From an endosymbiont of Escarpia spicata (lineage in GTDB: Bacteria > Pseudomonadota > Gammaproteobacteria > Chromatiales > Chromatiaceae), in the NCBI GenBank assembly GCA_003349915.1, contig QFXE01000010.1, positions 186,001 through 250,000 of the forward strand: 64,000 nucleotides of DNA, given 5' to 3'. Under the pieces are notes generated by a model. The model did not search any database, was not told the origin of the DNA, and saw only the letters and a program-made list of their open reading frames with translations. The position numbers and the translations under genes are program-made. How positions within the stretch are numbered: the first letter of the stretch is position 1; each line of letters opens with the position of its first letter. Of this stretch, positions 49,366-58,283 are shown one piece after another.

Positions 49366-51129
49366 TCAATAGACGCGCTCCTTTGGCGGAAAACTCTCAA
49401 CTGATAACGGGCGGGTCCGGACGGGCTTGAAATCCAGGCGGTCCGCTTCAAGATAGTAGAGACTGTGCTTCATCCAATTGATGTCATCGCGATCAGGGTA
49501 GTCAACCCGCGAATGCGCCCCACGACTCTCTTTTCGTGCGCTTGCAGCCATCATGGTGGCCATAGCGATGTCCATCAGATTTTCCAGTTCCAGCGCTTCG
49601 ATCCTGGCAGTATTGAAAACACTGCTGGTATCACGCAGCCGTACATCGGGGAGACGTTCGCGCAGACGCTTTAATTCAGCAACACCTTGTTGCATCACAT
49701 CCTCATTTCTGAAGACACCGCAGTGTTCCTCCATCACCTGTTTCAGGTCTGTACGCAGATTGTCGACAGTTTCACCTTCGCCGCGCAAATCCCAGCGCTG
49801 CAGCCGTGCCATCGCTTTCTCCACGCCTGCATCGTTCATCTGGCGGTGATAGCGGTTCTCCTGCAAATACTCGATAATGCGGTTACCAGCAGAGCGTCCA
49901 AAGACCAGAATATCCAACAGTGAGTTGCCACCCAGCCGGTTAGCCCCATGGATGGAAACGCAGGCACATTCACCGGCAGCATAGAGCCCGGGAATAACCT
50001 CCTCGGGTCCATTACGCACCGGCACCACCACCTGCCCATATCGGTCTGAGGGAATCCCTCCCATGACGTAGTGCGCAGTAGGAAAGACCGGAATCGGTGC
50101 CTTGGCCGGGTCGATATGGAGAAATGTCCGGCTCAGATCCCGAATACCCGGTAGCCGCTTGTGAACAACCTCCTTTCCCAAGTGATCCACCTTGAGCAAC
50201 ACATGATCCTTGTCAGGCCCACATCCCAGCCCTTCTCGTATCTCTGTGAAGATGGCACGGCTAACCACATCACGGCTGGCAAGATCCTTGGCATTGGGTG
50301 CATACCGTTCCATAAACCGCTCACCCTTGCCATTGATCAGATAGCCTCCCTCGCCCCGTGCAGCCTCTGTGATCAACATTCCCTTACCGGCTATGCCAGT
50401 TGGGTGAAACTGGAAAAACTCCATATCCTGCAATGGGATACCGGCACGCAGCGCCATCGCCATGCCATCACCGGTATTGATATGTGCATTGGTGTTGGTG
50501 CGATACAATTGCCCACAGCCACCCGTTGCAATCAGTGTGGTCTTGGCCTCAATGAGCAGCGGCTCTCCAGTTGCGATCTCCAGCACCAGGGCACCAAGAA
50601 TGACCCCTTCATCATCCTTTATCAGGTCAATCGCGAAGAACTCGTCAAAGAAATGGGTCTTGGCTCGAATGTTCTGTTGATAGAGTGAGTGAAGTATGGC
50701 GTGTCCCGTCCGGTCAGCCGCCGCACAGGTTCTGGAAGCCTGTCCCTCACCGAAATTCTGACTCTGTCCGCCGAAGGCCCGCTGATAGATACGGCCATTT
50801 TCAAGACGGGAGAATGGGACACCGAAGTGCTCCAGCTCATAAACAACCCTGGAGGCAGATCGGCACATATACTCGATAGCATCCTGATCACCCAGGTAAT
50901 CACTGCCTTTGACCGTGTCATACATATGCCAATGCCAGTTGTCTGGAGAGACATTGGCCAAAGCTGCATTGACACCCCCCTGCGCAGCGACGGTGTGGGA
51001 GCGCGTGGGAAAAACCTTCGTCACGACGGCAACTCTCGCCTCAGCCTCCGCGAGTTGAAGTGAAGCCCGTAGACCAGCCCCCCCGGCACCCAGAATCAAG
51101 GTATCGAATCTTCTGCGGGAGAGTTTCAC
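49366..51129 (-). CDS. sdhA: Succinate dehydrogenase flavoprotein subunit
   Basis: Flavoprotein of 587 residues: FAD motif [13 protein letters not shown], the flavinylation His in [11 protein letters not shown], and active-site Arg/His in [12 protein letters not shown]. Start is GTG, sharing bases with the sdhD stop. Flavin attachment is helped by SdhE (46735-47007). Confidence 0.97.
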   Translation of the reverse strand: MKLSRRRFDTLILGAGGAGLRASLQLAEAEARVAVVTKVFPTRSHTVAAQGGVNAALANVSPDNWHWHMYDTVKGSDYLGDQDAIEYMCRSASRVVYELEHFGVPFSRLENGRIYQRAFGGQSQNFGEGQASRTCAAADRTGHAILHSLYQQNIRAKTHFFDEFFAIDLIKDDEGVILGALVLEIATGEPLLIEAKTTLIATGGCGQLYRTNTNAHINTGDGMAMALRAGIPLQDMEFFQFHPTGIAGKGMLITEAARGEGGYLINGKGERFMERYAPNAKDLASRDVVSRAIFTEIREGLGCGPDKDHVLLKVDHLGKEVVHKRLPGIRDLSRTFLHIDPAKAPIPVFPTAHYVMGGIPSDRYGQVVVPVRNGPEEVIPGLYAAGECACVSIHGANRLGGNSLLDILVFGRSAGNRIIEYLQENRYHRQMNDAGVEKAMARLQRWDLRGEGETVDNLRTDLKQVMEEHCGVFRNEDVMQQGVAELKRLRERLPDVRLRDTSSVFNTARIEALELENLMDIAMATMMAASARKESRGAHSRVDYPDRDDINWMKHSLYYLEADRLDFKPVRTRPLSVESFPPKERVY

Positions 51130-51470
51130 ACCACACCTATTACGTTAAACAGGATACGTGCAGCCCAGGCTCCGCTGGCAACCAATCCCAACCCAACCAG
51201 AACCAACAGCCCTATCCGGGCTGGAAATGGTTGAACGTAGTCAATCACCACGTCCCTGATACCGATCCACCCATGCAGCAGGATTGCGAAAACGAACAGT
51301 AAGAGTGAAGTATTTACCCAGGGAGAACTGAGCAGTTCGACCCAAGGCTGGTAGCTCGTTACTGGGTAAAAAAGCAAATATCCCAATGCAGTCGGCACAA
51401 AGACCGCCAGATAGATGGCAGTAATGCGTTGGAAGATCCAGGCGCGAAGCCCCGAGATGCTTCGGCTCAC
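51126..51470 (-). CDS. sdhD: Succinate dehydrogenase membrane anchor SdhD
   Basis: Protein of 114 residues with three helices. GTG start at 51470 within the GTGA shared with sdhC; a longer frame from 51524 would run inside sdhC. Contains [14 protein letters not shown] and the haem/quinone-side segment [15 protein letters not shown]. Confidence 0.92.
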   Translation of the reverse strand: MSRSISGLRAWIFQRITAIYLAVFVPTALGYLLFYPVTSYQPWVELLSSPWVNTSLLLFVFAILLHGWIGIRDVVIDYVQPFPARIGLLVLVGLGLVASGAWAARILFNVIGVV

Positions 51471-51844
51471 AAAAGCGCTCCCAAGAGGGTGGCCGAAGCA
51501 AAACCACTGAAAATCACCAGCCAAGCACTCTTACGGGCGACAATTCTATCCACACCAAGGTCCATATCAATCAAGAGATAACGAATACCTGCCAGCAGAT
51601 GGTGCAGCAAAATCCAAAGCATCAGAAACAGCAGTATTTGAAAAGGCAAACTGTCGATCATGGCCAAAACCTGATGAAAACCCGTTTCATCGGATACGGA
51701 CATCTCAAGCAGATAGATGCAAAAAGGAATCAACAGAAACATCACAACGCCTGTAGCCCGATGGGCAACGGACAAGAGAGCTGCAGCAGGCAGTTTGATC
51801 TGAAGCAGATTGAGAAATACAGGACGTTTAGTTTGCCGTGCCAT
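51467..51844 (-). CDS. sdhC: Succinate dehydrogenase cytochrome b556 subunit SdhC
   Basis: Protein of 125 residues with three helices and the signatures SVAHRATGVVMF and LLHHLLAGIRYLLID, which contains the haem-ligand His. First gene of the operon; the prophage-disrupted tRNA-Leu end is about 100 bases upstream. Confidence 0.95.
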   Translation of the reverse strand: MARQTKRPVFLNLLQIKLPAAALLSVAHRATGVVMFLLIPFCIYLLEMSVSDETGFHQVLAMIDSLPFQILLFLMLWILLHHLLAGIRYLLIDMDLGVDRIVARKSAWLVIFSGFASATLLGALL

Positions 51845-51950
51845 TGCCTACTTCCGTAAGGAAACATATAAGAGCGTTTCCCGCAGTATAGCCAAGTGTA
51901 GGCAGGTTGGAATGAGGAATTAGATACTACCCATATGACGGGTAGAGGAA

Positions 51951-52007
51951 TGGTGCCCGGAGCCGGAATCGAACCGGCACGACCCAAAGGTCGAGAGATT
52001 TTAAGTC
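51951..52007 (-). tRNA. 3' half of tRNA-Leu(UAA), phage attachment site
   Basis: Read on the minus strand: anticodon loop CTTAAAA with UAA, 3' anticodon stem TCTCT, a long variable arm CGACC-TTT-GGGTC, T arm GCCGG-TTCGATT-CCGGC, acceptor 3' strand and encoded CCA. The 5' anticodon stem (ATGGA instead of AGAGA) does not pair, and no D arm or 5' acceptor strand (TGCCCGG) is found in the next 200 bases. The gene has therefore been cut at the anticodon loop, a classic tyrosine-integrase site. Confidence 0.88.
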
Positions 52008-52047
52008 CATTGTGAAGGGCTAACCTATTGATTCTATTAGGACGTAG

Positions 52048-52095
52048 TGCGTCTAAACTGCGTCTTTTCGACCCCCTTGCGTCTTTTTTGCGTAG
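52048..52095 (+). repeat. Direct repeats TGCGTCT, possible integrase arm sites
   Basis: TGCGTCT at 52048, 52059 and 52078, plus TGCGTAG at 52089, all in the same direction and just inside the phage end. Short direct repeats beside an att core are typical arm-type sites of tyrosine recombinases. Confidence 0.5.
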
Positions 52096-52121
52096 TCTGA
52101 AAATTAATTCACTACTTACCC

Positions 52122-52161
52122 TTGATTATAGGGGCGTGTGGGCCTATACTTAAATCATAGG
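52122..52161 (+). promoter_or_regulatory. Phage promoter with overlapping inverted repeat
   Basis: TTGATT-N17-TATACT (52122-52150) is a good sigma-70 match ahead of the gene at 52203. The -10 box lies within CCTAT-N9-ATAGG (52143-52161), which could be a repressor site. Confidence 0.55.
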
Positions 52162-52202
52162 GAAGAGCAAACGGCTCGGCCCAGACAACCAGGAGAAACC
52201 TG

Positions 52203-52646
52203 ATGAAGACAATCAACGCCTCCACTTACGTTTCCACATCTTCCGCACATGAAGCAGCCGTTCAGGTTGGGTTCATGGAAAAAACAGCCCAACGGCTCGA
52301 TGACTACCAATCCGATCATGCTGATGCGATTTATCTTGTTGGTAACAACCCACAGCCAGGTTATCGCTGGAACCGTCCGTTTCTCGTTTGTGAACAGGTG
52401 GCAAAAACCAACAGCACAGGACATGGGTACAGCATCCGCACCGCTCACGCTGTCCGCGAGGCTACCCGCGAGGAATTCTCTCGTAACATAAATCGTCGCA
52501 TCTATTCCGTGTGGTCGATCAACCCTGCTACCGCAGTAATCGAGATTCCCGAGTGTATTGAATATGCTGACGCTAACGGCTATAGCGACGTGTCTAAAAT
52601 TCTCCGCGCTTTTTTTGTTGAGTCACGTATCAAAACCGCTGCATAA
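52203..52646 (+). CDS. Phage accessory protein of unknown function
   Basis: Protein of 147 residues, no signal peptide or membrane helix. Preceded by AGGAGAAACCTG and the promoter at 52122. Rich in aromatic and charged residues (NPQPGYRWNRPFLVCEQ, NRRIYSVWSIN). No family recognised. It is transcribed against the morphogenesis cluster and lies nearest the att site, where phages often carry lysogenic-conversion or control genes. Confidence 0.7.
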   Translation: MKTINASTYVSTSSAHEAAVQVGFMEKTAQRLDDYQSDHADAIYLVGNNPQPGYRWNRPFLVCEQVAKTNSTGHGYSIRTAHAVREATREEFSRNINRRIYSVWSINPATAVIEIPECIEYADANGYSDVSKILRAFFVESRIKTAA

Positions 52647-52648
52647 AT

Positions 52649-52673
52649 CCCCCCCCCCCCGCTTCGGCGGGAC
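52649..52673 (+). repeat. C12 homopolymer followed by a UUCG hairpin
   Basis: Twelve consecutive C at 52649-52660 run into CCCGC-TTCG-GCGGG, a stable tetraloop hairpin, between the two plus-strand phage genes. It could act as a weak terminator; the C tract is a likely site of length variation. Confidence 0.7.
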
Positions 52674-52690
52674 TTTTCATGGAGACCCCA

Positions 52691-53176
52691 ATGAGCAAAA
52701 AACAGAAATTTGAATCCCTCATGCGGCGCGCTGATTTCGAGAAGGGCGGCGGCGATAAACCAGACTACTGGGCTGGCTACACTCGCGGCCTGCGGCGCGC
52801 CTACCACGGCGAATCGTTTGGCACTGATGAGGAGCACGAGCAGTGGTTGGCTGCTGTTGATCGTCCGGGCTATGAGGAACGGGGAGAGGGTTATCTAGCC
52901 GGTCTCGCTGCGCTGGATGCCGACGGCAAGCCCGGCACTCCATCTGCGGAGGCTGTCCACGCATTTCTCCAGCAGCACGGCATTACCGGCAGCCAGGCAG
53001 CGCGCATGCTCTACCTGTCAGATTCCAGGCAGGTGCGTAAATACACGGGAGGGAAATCGCCTCGACAGCTCGGCCTGCTGCACTGGTTTGCGCTGCATGC
53101 TCATACCGTGCTGACACCGGAGCAGATCGCAGAGATAGAGGCGGCTATGGATGCGGATCTGGTTGGTGCTGAGTGA
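52691..53176 (+). CDS. Phage protein with a possible C-terminal helix-turn-helix
   Basis: Protein of 161 residues. I chose the ATG at 52691, which has GGAG eight bases upstream, over one at 52679. The N-terminal half is charged (DKPDYWAGYTRGLRRAYHG). The C-terminal half (HAFLQQHGITGSQAARMLYL, then RQVRKYTGGKSPRQL) has the spacing of an Xre-like helix-turn-helix. May be a DNA-binding regulator; unproven. Confidence 0.68.
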   Translation: MSKKQKFESLMRRADFEKGGGDKPDYWAGYTRGLRRAYHGESFGTDEEHEQWLAAVDRPGYEERGEGYLAGLAALDADGKPGTPSAEAVHAFLQQHGITGSQAARMLYLSDSRQVRKYTGGKSPRQLGLLHWFALHAHTVLTPEQIAEIEAAMDADLVGAE

Positions 53177-53225
53177 AATCCGCAGCCCAGCCACCCACAA
53201 ACCGCCCAGACTTCACACAGGAGCG

Positions 53226-54284
53226 CTAGATTGCAGCCGCCCCGGCATTCTTCCACCCAAAATCGACAATCGGCATACCTGTCGGCCCCGCCCTGTTCAG
53301 TTCGGTGCTGCTGATCTCCAACGCGCCAAGCTCAAACAGTTCTGAAACATTCACGCCCTGGTGCTCTTTCAGGTGCAACAGTTCGTGAGACAGGTCCGAA
53401 ACCGGGTCGAGCATGACGATAGTCGTACCCCCCTGCTGCTGATACGGAGACGGGATCACGTTCATATCGGCGTTTTTCATCTCGTTGGTGATCCTCTCCC
53501 TGACCATCGGCGCGGCCTTGAATGCAGCGGTATAGCGAGACAGGGCGCTAACCTCAAGTGCCGTCAGTGCCTGGCCTGCCGCCGTCTTTTCGCGAACCGC
53601 AGCCATAGCAACGGACAGGCGCCCCGCGTCTGGGGGCAGTTTTCTCACATGCCGATACCCGATCCCATCCTTGTCGTAACTGTCGGCCAATGCATTCGTT
53701 GGCCCGTTGTGCGCCCATATTGGGTCGGCCGCTTCTGACAGCCCGAGAATGTCACCGTTCGCAGCTATCTGCACATAGATGAACAAACCGCACTCTCCAT
53801 CACCAAGATCATATGGCGGGGATGCCTGGACGTACCGGGAGTGTACATAGACTGTGCGCGCAAAAGATGAGTTGGAATTGTAGAATCTTGCGCGCGCTGC
53901 GTAGGTTTGATCGTGTGCGATGCTGGTTATATCAGCCCACAACGTACTCCCGCCGTAAAAATACCCCATTGTCTGATCACCACCAGTCAACACAATGTCT
54001 GCGGTTCCCAGCGACGGAACCGAAACGGACTGACTCGCAGTTGCGGTTTTCAGCTCTCCTGACCCAACCGCATTGGCTGCTATTTCTGACTGCCCTACGG
54101 CGTCAGCCGCTATTGCGGCAGCGTCGACAGATCCGGCCGCATACGATGCGGTTTGGTTTTTCGGCGCACCGGTCGATCCCTCGGAGATCGCTATGGGATT
54201 GTCCCTGAGATGCGTCATCAGCGACGTGGTAAGGGGGCTGTCAGGATCAATATCGGCGGCGGGGATGGCGTTATATGCTGTCAT
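53226..54284 (-). CDS. Probable tail fibre or receptor-side virion protein
   Basis: Protein of 352 residues, last of the minus-strand tail series. The N-terminus (DSPLTTSLMTHLRDNPIAI) and Ala/Gly repeats (SVDAAAIAADAVGQSEIAAN) are typical of phage fibre and needle proteins. The C-terminal part (ALTALEVSALSRYTAAFKA ... LSHELLHLKEHQG) is helical and contains HELLHLKEH, which looks superficially like a zinc-protease-type helix but is not a strict HExxH. Exact role unknown. Confidence 0.65.
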   Translation of the reverse strand: MTAYNAIPAADIDPDSPLTTSLMTHLRDNPIAISEGSTGAPKNQTASYAAGSVDAAAIAADAVGQSEIAANAVGSGELKTATASQSVSVPSLGTADIVLTGGDQTMGYFYGGSTLWADITSIAHDQTYAARARFYNSNSSFARTVYVHSRYVQASPPYDLGDGECGLFIYVQIAANGDILGLSEAADPIWAHNGPTNALADSYDKDGIGYRHVRKLPPDAGRLSVAMAAVREKTAAGQALTALEVSALSRYTAAFKAAPMVRERITNEMKNADMNVIPSPYQQQGGTTIVMLDPVSDLSHELLHLKEHQGVNVSELFELGALEISSTELNRAGPTGMPIVDFGWKNAGAAAI

Positions 54285-54287
54285 AAA

Positions 54288-56048
54288 TCACACTATTTGG
54301 TATGCGGAGGCTCCGTCAGACATCAGTCCGGTATCAAGGGCGATGAATGCGTAGGATTGTTTGTTGGCGTCGCTTTCAACATCGTAATCGTTGAGGGTGT
54401 CAGGCCCGACGAACCTGTACAGCCCGGCGTAGGCAGACCCCAGCGCATCAATTTCAAAGCTGTGACCGGTGTCCCTCTCTGAAATCTGGGTAACCTGAAA
54501 TTGCTTGCTGACAGACGCCCCGGATGTGTCCTGTAGGAATTTGCACAGCAGGTTGACCAGTTGCCCAGGCTCCAGAGCGTCTTTGGCGTCAACGCGAAAT
54601 CTGGCGATCTTCTGCGGCACGGCGAAACGGTTTATCAACCTGCCGGATGTGGCGACAGCCTCAGCGCTGTTGGTCGAGTCCATCCAGCGGGATTTGATGA
54701 TTCTCGCCCGCTCTGAGCCGTACTCATCGTCTGTTTCCGAGTTCGCATCGATGGCGACATAGAGCGCCCGGAAATTCTCGATATCGTCACCGGATGTGTG
54801 ATCTATTTTGTCGTAGTAGAACAGCACCCGGGAGATGCGGGACTTTTGATTGTCCTGGAGTTTTATCGATTTCTCGATAATGTGCGCGTCTTCGTTGAGA
54901 TCGGTTACAGCGGCATTGGCGAGATCAGGAACATTCGCCTTGAGTTTGACCAGGTTGTTGACCTCATCCTCCCAGAGATTGAACCCGCACTGCTCGGAGA
55001 GTTCGGCCAGCAGTTTATTTGCCCCCGTAGGCTCGCTGATAATCGCCGTCAGATTGTAGGTAGACAGCCAGTTGGCCTTTTCATCGTCCCACTCATCCGG
55101 TGATCCAGGATTGTCATTGAACGGCACCTGAGATGCGCTAAGAGGGCCGTCGGTTACGAGTATCCCGTAGGCGATGTTGACCACGTTGACGGAGGAATAC
55201 ACTTTGCACTGCTGTACCTGGTCGGCTGCGTCATGATCTTTCACCTCACTGCCCCACTGTGCGCGAGTGGCGCCGCTGATCACGTCACCGGTCAGGGTGG
55301 TATAGGTGATAATCTCCCCACCAATTCTGACCGCGCCGCTTGAGTCGTACTCGCTACCGATGCCGGATGGCGTCAGAGTAAACGTGGTGGCGGTTGTGTT
55401 GAGTGACGCGGATAGTTCGCCGTTGGACGGCGAGGGAATCCTCACTCTGTCATCGTCCAGGGCTTTGAGAACAGTTTTCCCCGTGATCGTTACCATCCCA
55501 TCACTGCCCGGCCCGCTGATATCCTCGATCACATAGGTACGGGTGACGAAATTTGCCCAGTCCCAGGGTGAGGCGATATAGCCAGTCCTGAGCCTGAGTG
55601 TCCTGCCCACATAGAACGGATTACGCGCAATGAGTCGCCCGAAATACGTTCCCTGGGCTTCTGCGGTGCGGGTCGCATGATAGGGATCTGCTGCCCGGTC
55701 GTGAATGGTGAAATCGCGCAGCTTTACCTTGACCGACCCGCGCAGACCCAACCCTTTTCCCGGCTCTATCTTCATCGGTGTGCGGGTGATCTTGCCGGTT
55801 ATACAGGGAAGTGCATCGACGCCTGGAGGGACAGCAGAGGATTGATCGATAAAACGATAGGTTTGAGTTGATCCGTTCCAATTTGCGAGATCCTGGCAGG
55901 ATCGGCGCGTGTTGTAGCACTCTCCGCCTGTAGCAGCCGAAGCGGTACACGGAGAAACGCCGTAGGACTCTGCGCAATAGTCCAGATCGATTTCAACGAC
56001 CGTGATCGGCTGTCGGCCTACTGAGTCGGCTATTGCACTATAGGCCAT
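54288..56048 (-). CDS. Tail-tip/hub-like virion protein
   Basis: Protein of 586 residues, mostly beta, with a cysteine-rich N-terminal part (DLDYCAESYGVSPC, GGECYNTRRSCQDL) and later KLLAELSEQCGFNLWEDEVN. The size, position after the tape measure and fold hints suggest a tail hub or baseplate protein. No named family assigned. Three bases separate it from the fibre gene, and it overlaps the preceding gene by eleven. Confidence 0.65.
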   Translation of the reverse strand: MAYSAIADSVGRQPITVVEIDLDYCAESYGVSPCTASAATGGECYNTRRSCQDLANWNGSTQTYRFIDQSSAVPPGVDALPCITGKITRTPMKIEPGKGLGLRGSVKVKLRDFTIHDRAADPYHATRTAEAQGTYFGRLIARNPFYVGRTLRLRTGYIASPWDWANFVTRTYVIEDISGPGSDGMVTITGKTVLKALDDDRVRIPSPSNGELSASLNTTATTFTLTPSGIGSEYDSSGAVRIGGEIITYTTLTGDVISGATRAQWGSEVKDHDAADQVQQCKVYSSVNVVNIAYGILVTDGPLSASQVPFNDNPGSPDEWDDEKANWLSTYNLTAIISEPTGANKLLAELSEQCGFNLWEDEVNNLVKLKANVPDLANAAVTDLNEDAHIIEKSIKLQDNQKSRISRVLFYYDKIDHTSGDDIENFRALYVAIDANSETDDEYGSERARIIKSRWMDSTNSAEAVATSGRLINRFAVPQKIARFRVDAKDALEPGQLVNLLCKFLQDTSGASVSKQFQVTQISERDTGHSFEIDALGSAYAGLYRFVGPDTLNDYDVESDANKQSYAFIALDTGLMSDGASAYQIV

Positions 56049-57378
56049 GAATGCACCGAATCGGAATGACTGCCGTCATGTATTGCGAGTGTGAATATGA
56101 TGGGTTGGTGATCTTTCCGTCAGTCCATGCGAAGACCGTTTCAGCCTCGTTGCTCGCTGGACCGTCTGTGGTTTTGACGTAGATTCCTGGGGTTGAACCC
56201 TCTTTCAGCTCCAAACCCCATGGGGCACACGATCCTATTGCTGCCACCGAATGCACCCATGATGCACTCGCGCCGAGTGATGGATACAGTCTCAAATATA
56301 CCGCAGTATTTGATTGGTCAGCGGATGACTCCGTGATGGAAACTCGCCAATAATCCCCTTCGCCGGAAACGGAAACGACCGGAGAGCCTAGCGATCCGTT
56401 GTCACTGATTTCACCTGTCGATGTGTCCAGGCAAATGTAACTATTCTCGTTCGTTGACCCCTGAAAATATAACCGCAGCCCGGCAAACCGGGACGCCCTC
56501 GGCGTCGAGTCCTTCTTGATATACGCCAACCCAGTGTATGCGCTCGCAACGTCAAATGACGAGGCGGCTTGATAGACCAGCTCTGAGGAGGCAGCGTCAT
56601 CGTCCTTAATAGTGTCGGCAGTCAGCGTTCCATCAGGTGCAATATCCGCGTTCGGGGTGATTACCGGCGTTCCGATATCGATCCACGCCGCATTGTCAAT
56701 CTCCTCTGAATAACTCAGCAGGTTGATCGAATGCCGGTCATAGTCCCAGCAGAAAAAGAACGGCCTTGTCTCCAGCACAGCAGCAAGCGCAGGCCAGGCC
56801 ATTTGCACCCAGTCAGCCTTCAAGAAAGACAGATCGATAACCCCATCGTTCCCGCTTCGCAGTAGTGAGCGCCCGAGAAACTGCCCACCCTCTGATACGT
56901 TGTTCAGGTATTCTGAATTGCGATTGAGATGCGGCGGCTTGAATCCTGTGCGCATTCCGACAGGCAGGACATGAACGGCGCCGAACGACAGAACGCCCAT
57001 CGAGGGGTAGCCTGTGGAGGTGACAGACACTCTCCAGTAGTCCGCCTGGATAGCGTCGAATACTCTGAAAATTACTCGATTGTCAGCAGGAGACCAGGAC
57101 TCCACCGCGTCATACCAGGTCGTGCCGTCGGTGGAATATTCGAGTTTGATGCTCGAATCATCGTCGGCGAGATCGTGCGCGGCAACGCCAAAATAGTTGA
57201 CTGACTGATTAGCTGAAAAAGTAGCTGTCAGGGTATTGGTGCCGGTGCTGGAGGGTTTCCAAAAATCATACGTTCTATCATCGTAGGCATTTTCACCGTC
57301 GTACCCCGTCGCCTCGCTTGAGGCAGTGACCGTTGACGCATCCTGAAATAGGTTTTGATAAGCCAGATAAGGGGTCAT
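56038..57378 (-). CDS. Tail-tip protein with discoidin-like and inserted carbohydrate-binding-like modules
   Basis: Protein of 446 residues. The N-terminal 140 residues resemble an F5/8-type (discoidin) sandwich: TASSEATGYDGENAYDDRTYDFWKP in pieces, then KLEYSTDGTTWYD. A stretch of about 200 residues, from NLLSYSEEIDNAAW to GIYVKTTDGPAS, has the pattern of a sugar-binding jelly roll found in many phage proteins (PDGTLTADTI, GDYWRVSITES). It appears inserted between FFFCWDYDR and ETVFAWTDGKI, which would otherwise be contiguous. Likely adhesion role at the tail tip; inference. Four-base overlap with the tape measure gene. Confidence 0.65.
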   Translation of the reverse strand: MTPYLAYQNLFQDASTVTASSEATGYDGENAYDDRTYDFWKPSSTGTNTLTATFSANQSVNYFGVAAHDLADDDSSIKLEYSTDGTTWYDAVESWSPADNRVIFRVFDAIQADYWRVSVTSTGYPSMGVLSFGAVHVLPVGMRTGFKPPHLNRNSEYLNNVSEGGQFLGRSLLRSGNDGVIDLSFLKADWVQMAWPALAAVLETRPFFFCWDYDRHSINLLSYSEEIDNAAWIDIGTPVITPNADIAPDGTLTADTIKDDDAASSELVYQAASSFDVASAYTGLAYIKKDSTPRASRFAGLRLYFQGSTNENSYICLDTSTGEISDNGSLGSPVVSVSGEGDYWRVSITESSADQSNTAVYLRLYPSLGASASWVHSVAAIGSCAPWGLELKEGSTPGIYVKTTDGPASNEAETVFAWTDGKITNPSYSHSQYMTAVIPIRCIHGL

Positions 57379-58283
57379 GTTAATACGTACCCATCAGCTT
57401 GTTGCTCTTTTATGAGGTCGATCAGGTTACGAACAGCCTGGCCCGACATGGGAGCATCTTCGACAATGTCGGTTATGCTGAATGTGCGATTTTCTATCGG
57501 CGCGGACGTCTCAGCGCTCGTTGTTGCAGAGGGCACTGTTTCAATGGGTAAACCGCCACCAACAGTCACACTACCTGGAGCACCAGTAGACACCCCTCCG
57601 CCTGAGCTCATAGTTTGTGAGCGGATTGCGCTCACTCTTGCCATGCCGCCAAGAACCGCAGCGGCAGCGGCGGCAGCGCCCAGTGCTGGACCAATGATGG
57701 GAATTCCAGCGAGTGCTGAAAATGCCTTTTGAGCACCTACATAAGTCTCGATGATCGTCTGTGAAATTGCAGCGGCCTTTCCTATGTTGAACATCTTCCT
57801 GTTCTCGGAAATCATCAGCTGCGAAATACTTCCCAAGACACCAGCCGTCACCTGAAATTTGCCCTGCATTCCAGATGCCCAGAGTTTTTCTTGAGCACTC
57901 ATGCTTTTTTGTTCAATGTCCTTCATGCGTGACTGATGATCGGCCTCCAGCTCTTCCAGCAGTGCATAGCGCTCCTGCTGTGTTAGCAGGCCTTCCTGAA
58001 ACGCCTCTTCAATCAGAATTTCGCGCTCGTCGCGCTTCTGAATTTCAAGGTCCATTTCGCTGGTCAGATATTCTTCGAGCCCTTCGAGGCGCCCGGCCAG
58101 CTCTTCACGCTGTTTCTGACCAACGGCATCAAGCTGCTGCCCGTAGCGTTCTTCGAGTCTATTAAATGTCTCGATGCTGATTGCGCCGGCGCCGTAGAGG
58201 TCGAACAGTTCGCCCATCTGGGCTGAGTGCTTCTCCTCAATGGTCATAACCGATTTTGTCAGTTGTGCGCCTTGACTGAGCAT
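57375..58283 (-). CDS. Tape measure protein, C-terminal part only
   Basis: Protein of 302 residues. Coiled-coil region (about 10-140) followed by the hydrophobic C-terminal signature GKAAAISQTIIETYVGAQKA and an Ala/Gly-rich segment (PIIGPALGAAAAAAAVLGG), the usual end of long-tail tape measures. Full proteins normally exceed 600 residues. The frame is open back to 58346 (stop at 58347-58349), reading KISEAQKELNSMLSQG with no start codon before the ATG at 58283, and that DNA also encodes the chaperone. This looks like a deletion that removed the front of the gene. Confidence 0.75.
   Translation of the reverse strand: MLSQGAQLTKSVMTIEEKHSAQMGELFDLYGAGAISIETFNRLEERYGQQLDAVGQKQREELAGRLEGLEEYLTSEMDLEIQKRDEREILIEEAFQEGLLTQQERYALLEELEADHQSRMKDIEQKSMSAQEKLWASGMQGKFQVTAGVLGSISQLMISENRKMFNIGKAAAISQTIIETYVGAQKAFSALAGIPIIGPALGAAAAAAAVLGGMARVSAIRSQTMSSGGGVSTGAPGSVTVGGGLPIETVPSATTSAETSAPIENRTFSITDIVEDAPMSGQAVRNLIDLIKEQQADGYVLT

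Noticed and set aside
51951-52030. Complete tRNA-Leu gene
   Set aside because: The 5' acceptor strand and D arm are absent and the 5' anticodon stem does not pair; only the 3' half is real.
53340-53410. Zinc-protease motif in the fibre-like protein (HELLHLKEH)
   Set aside because: It does not match HExxH with a third ligand, so a protease call is not supported.
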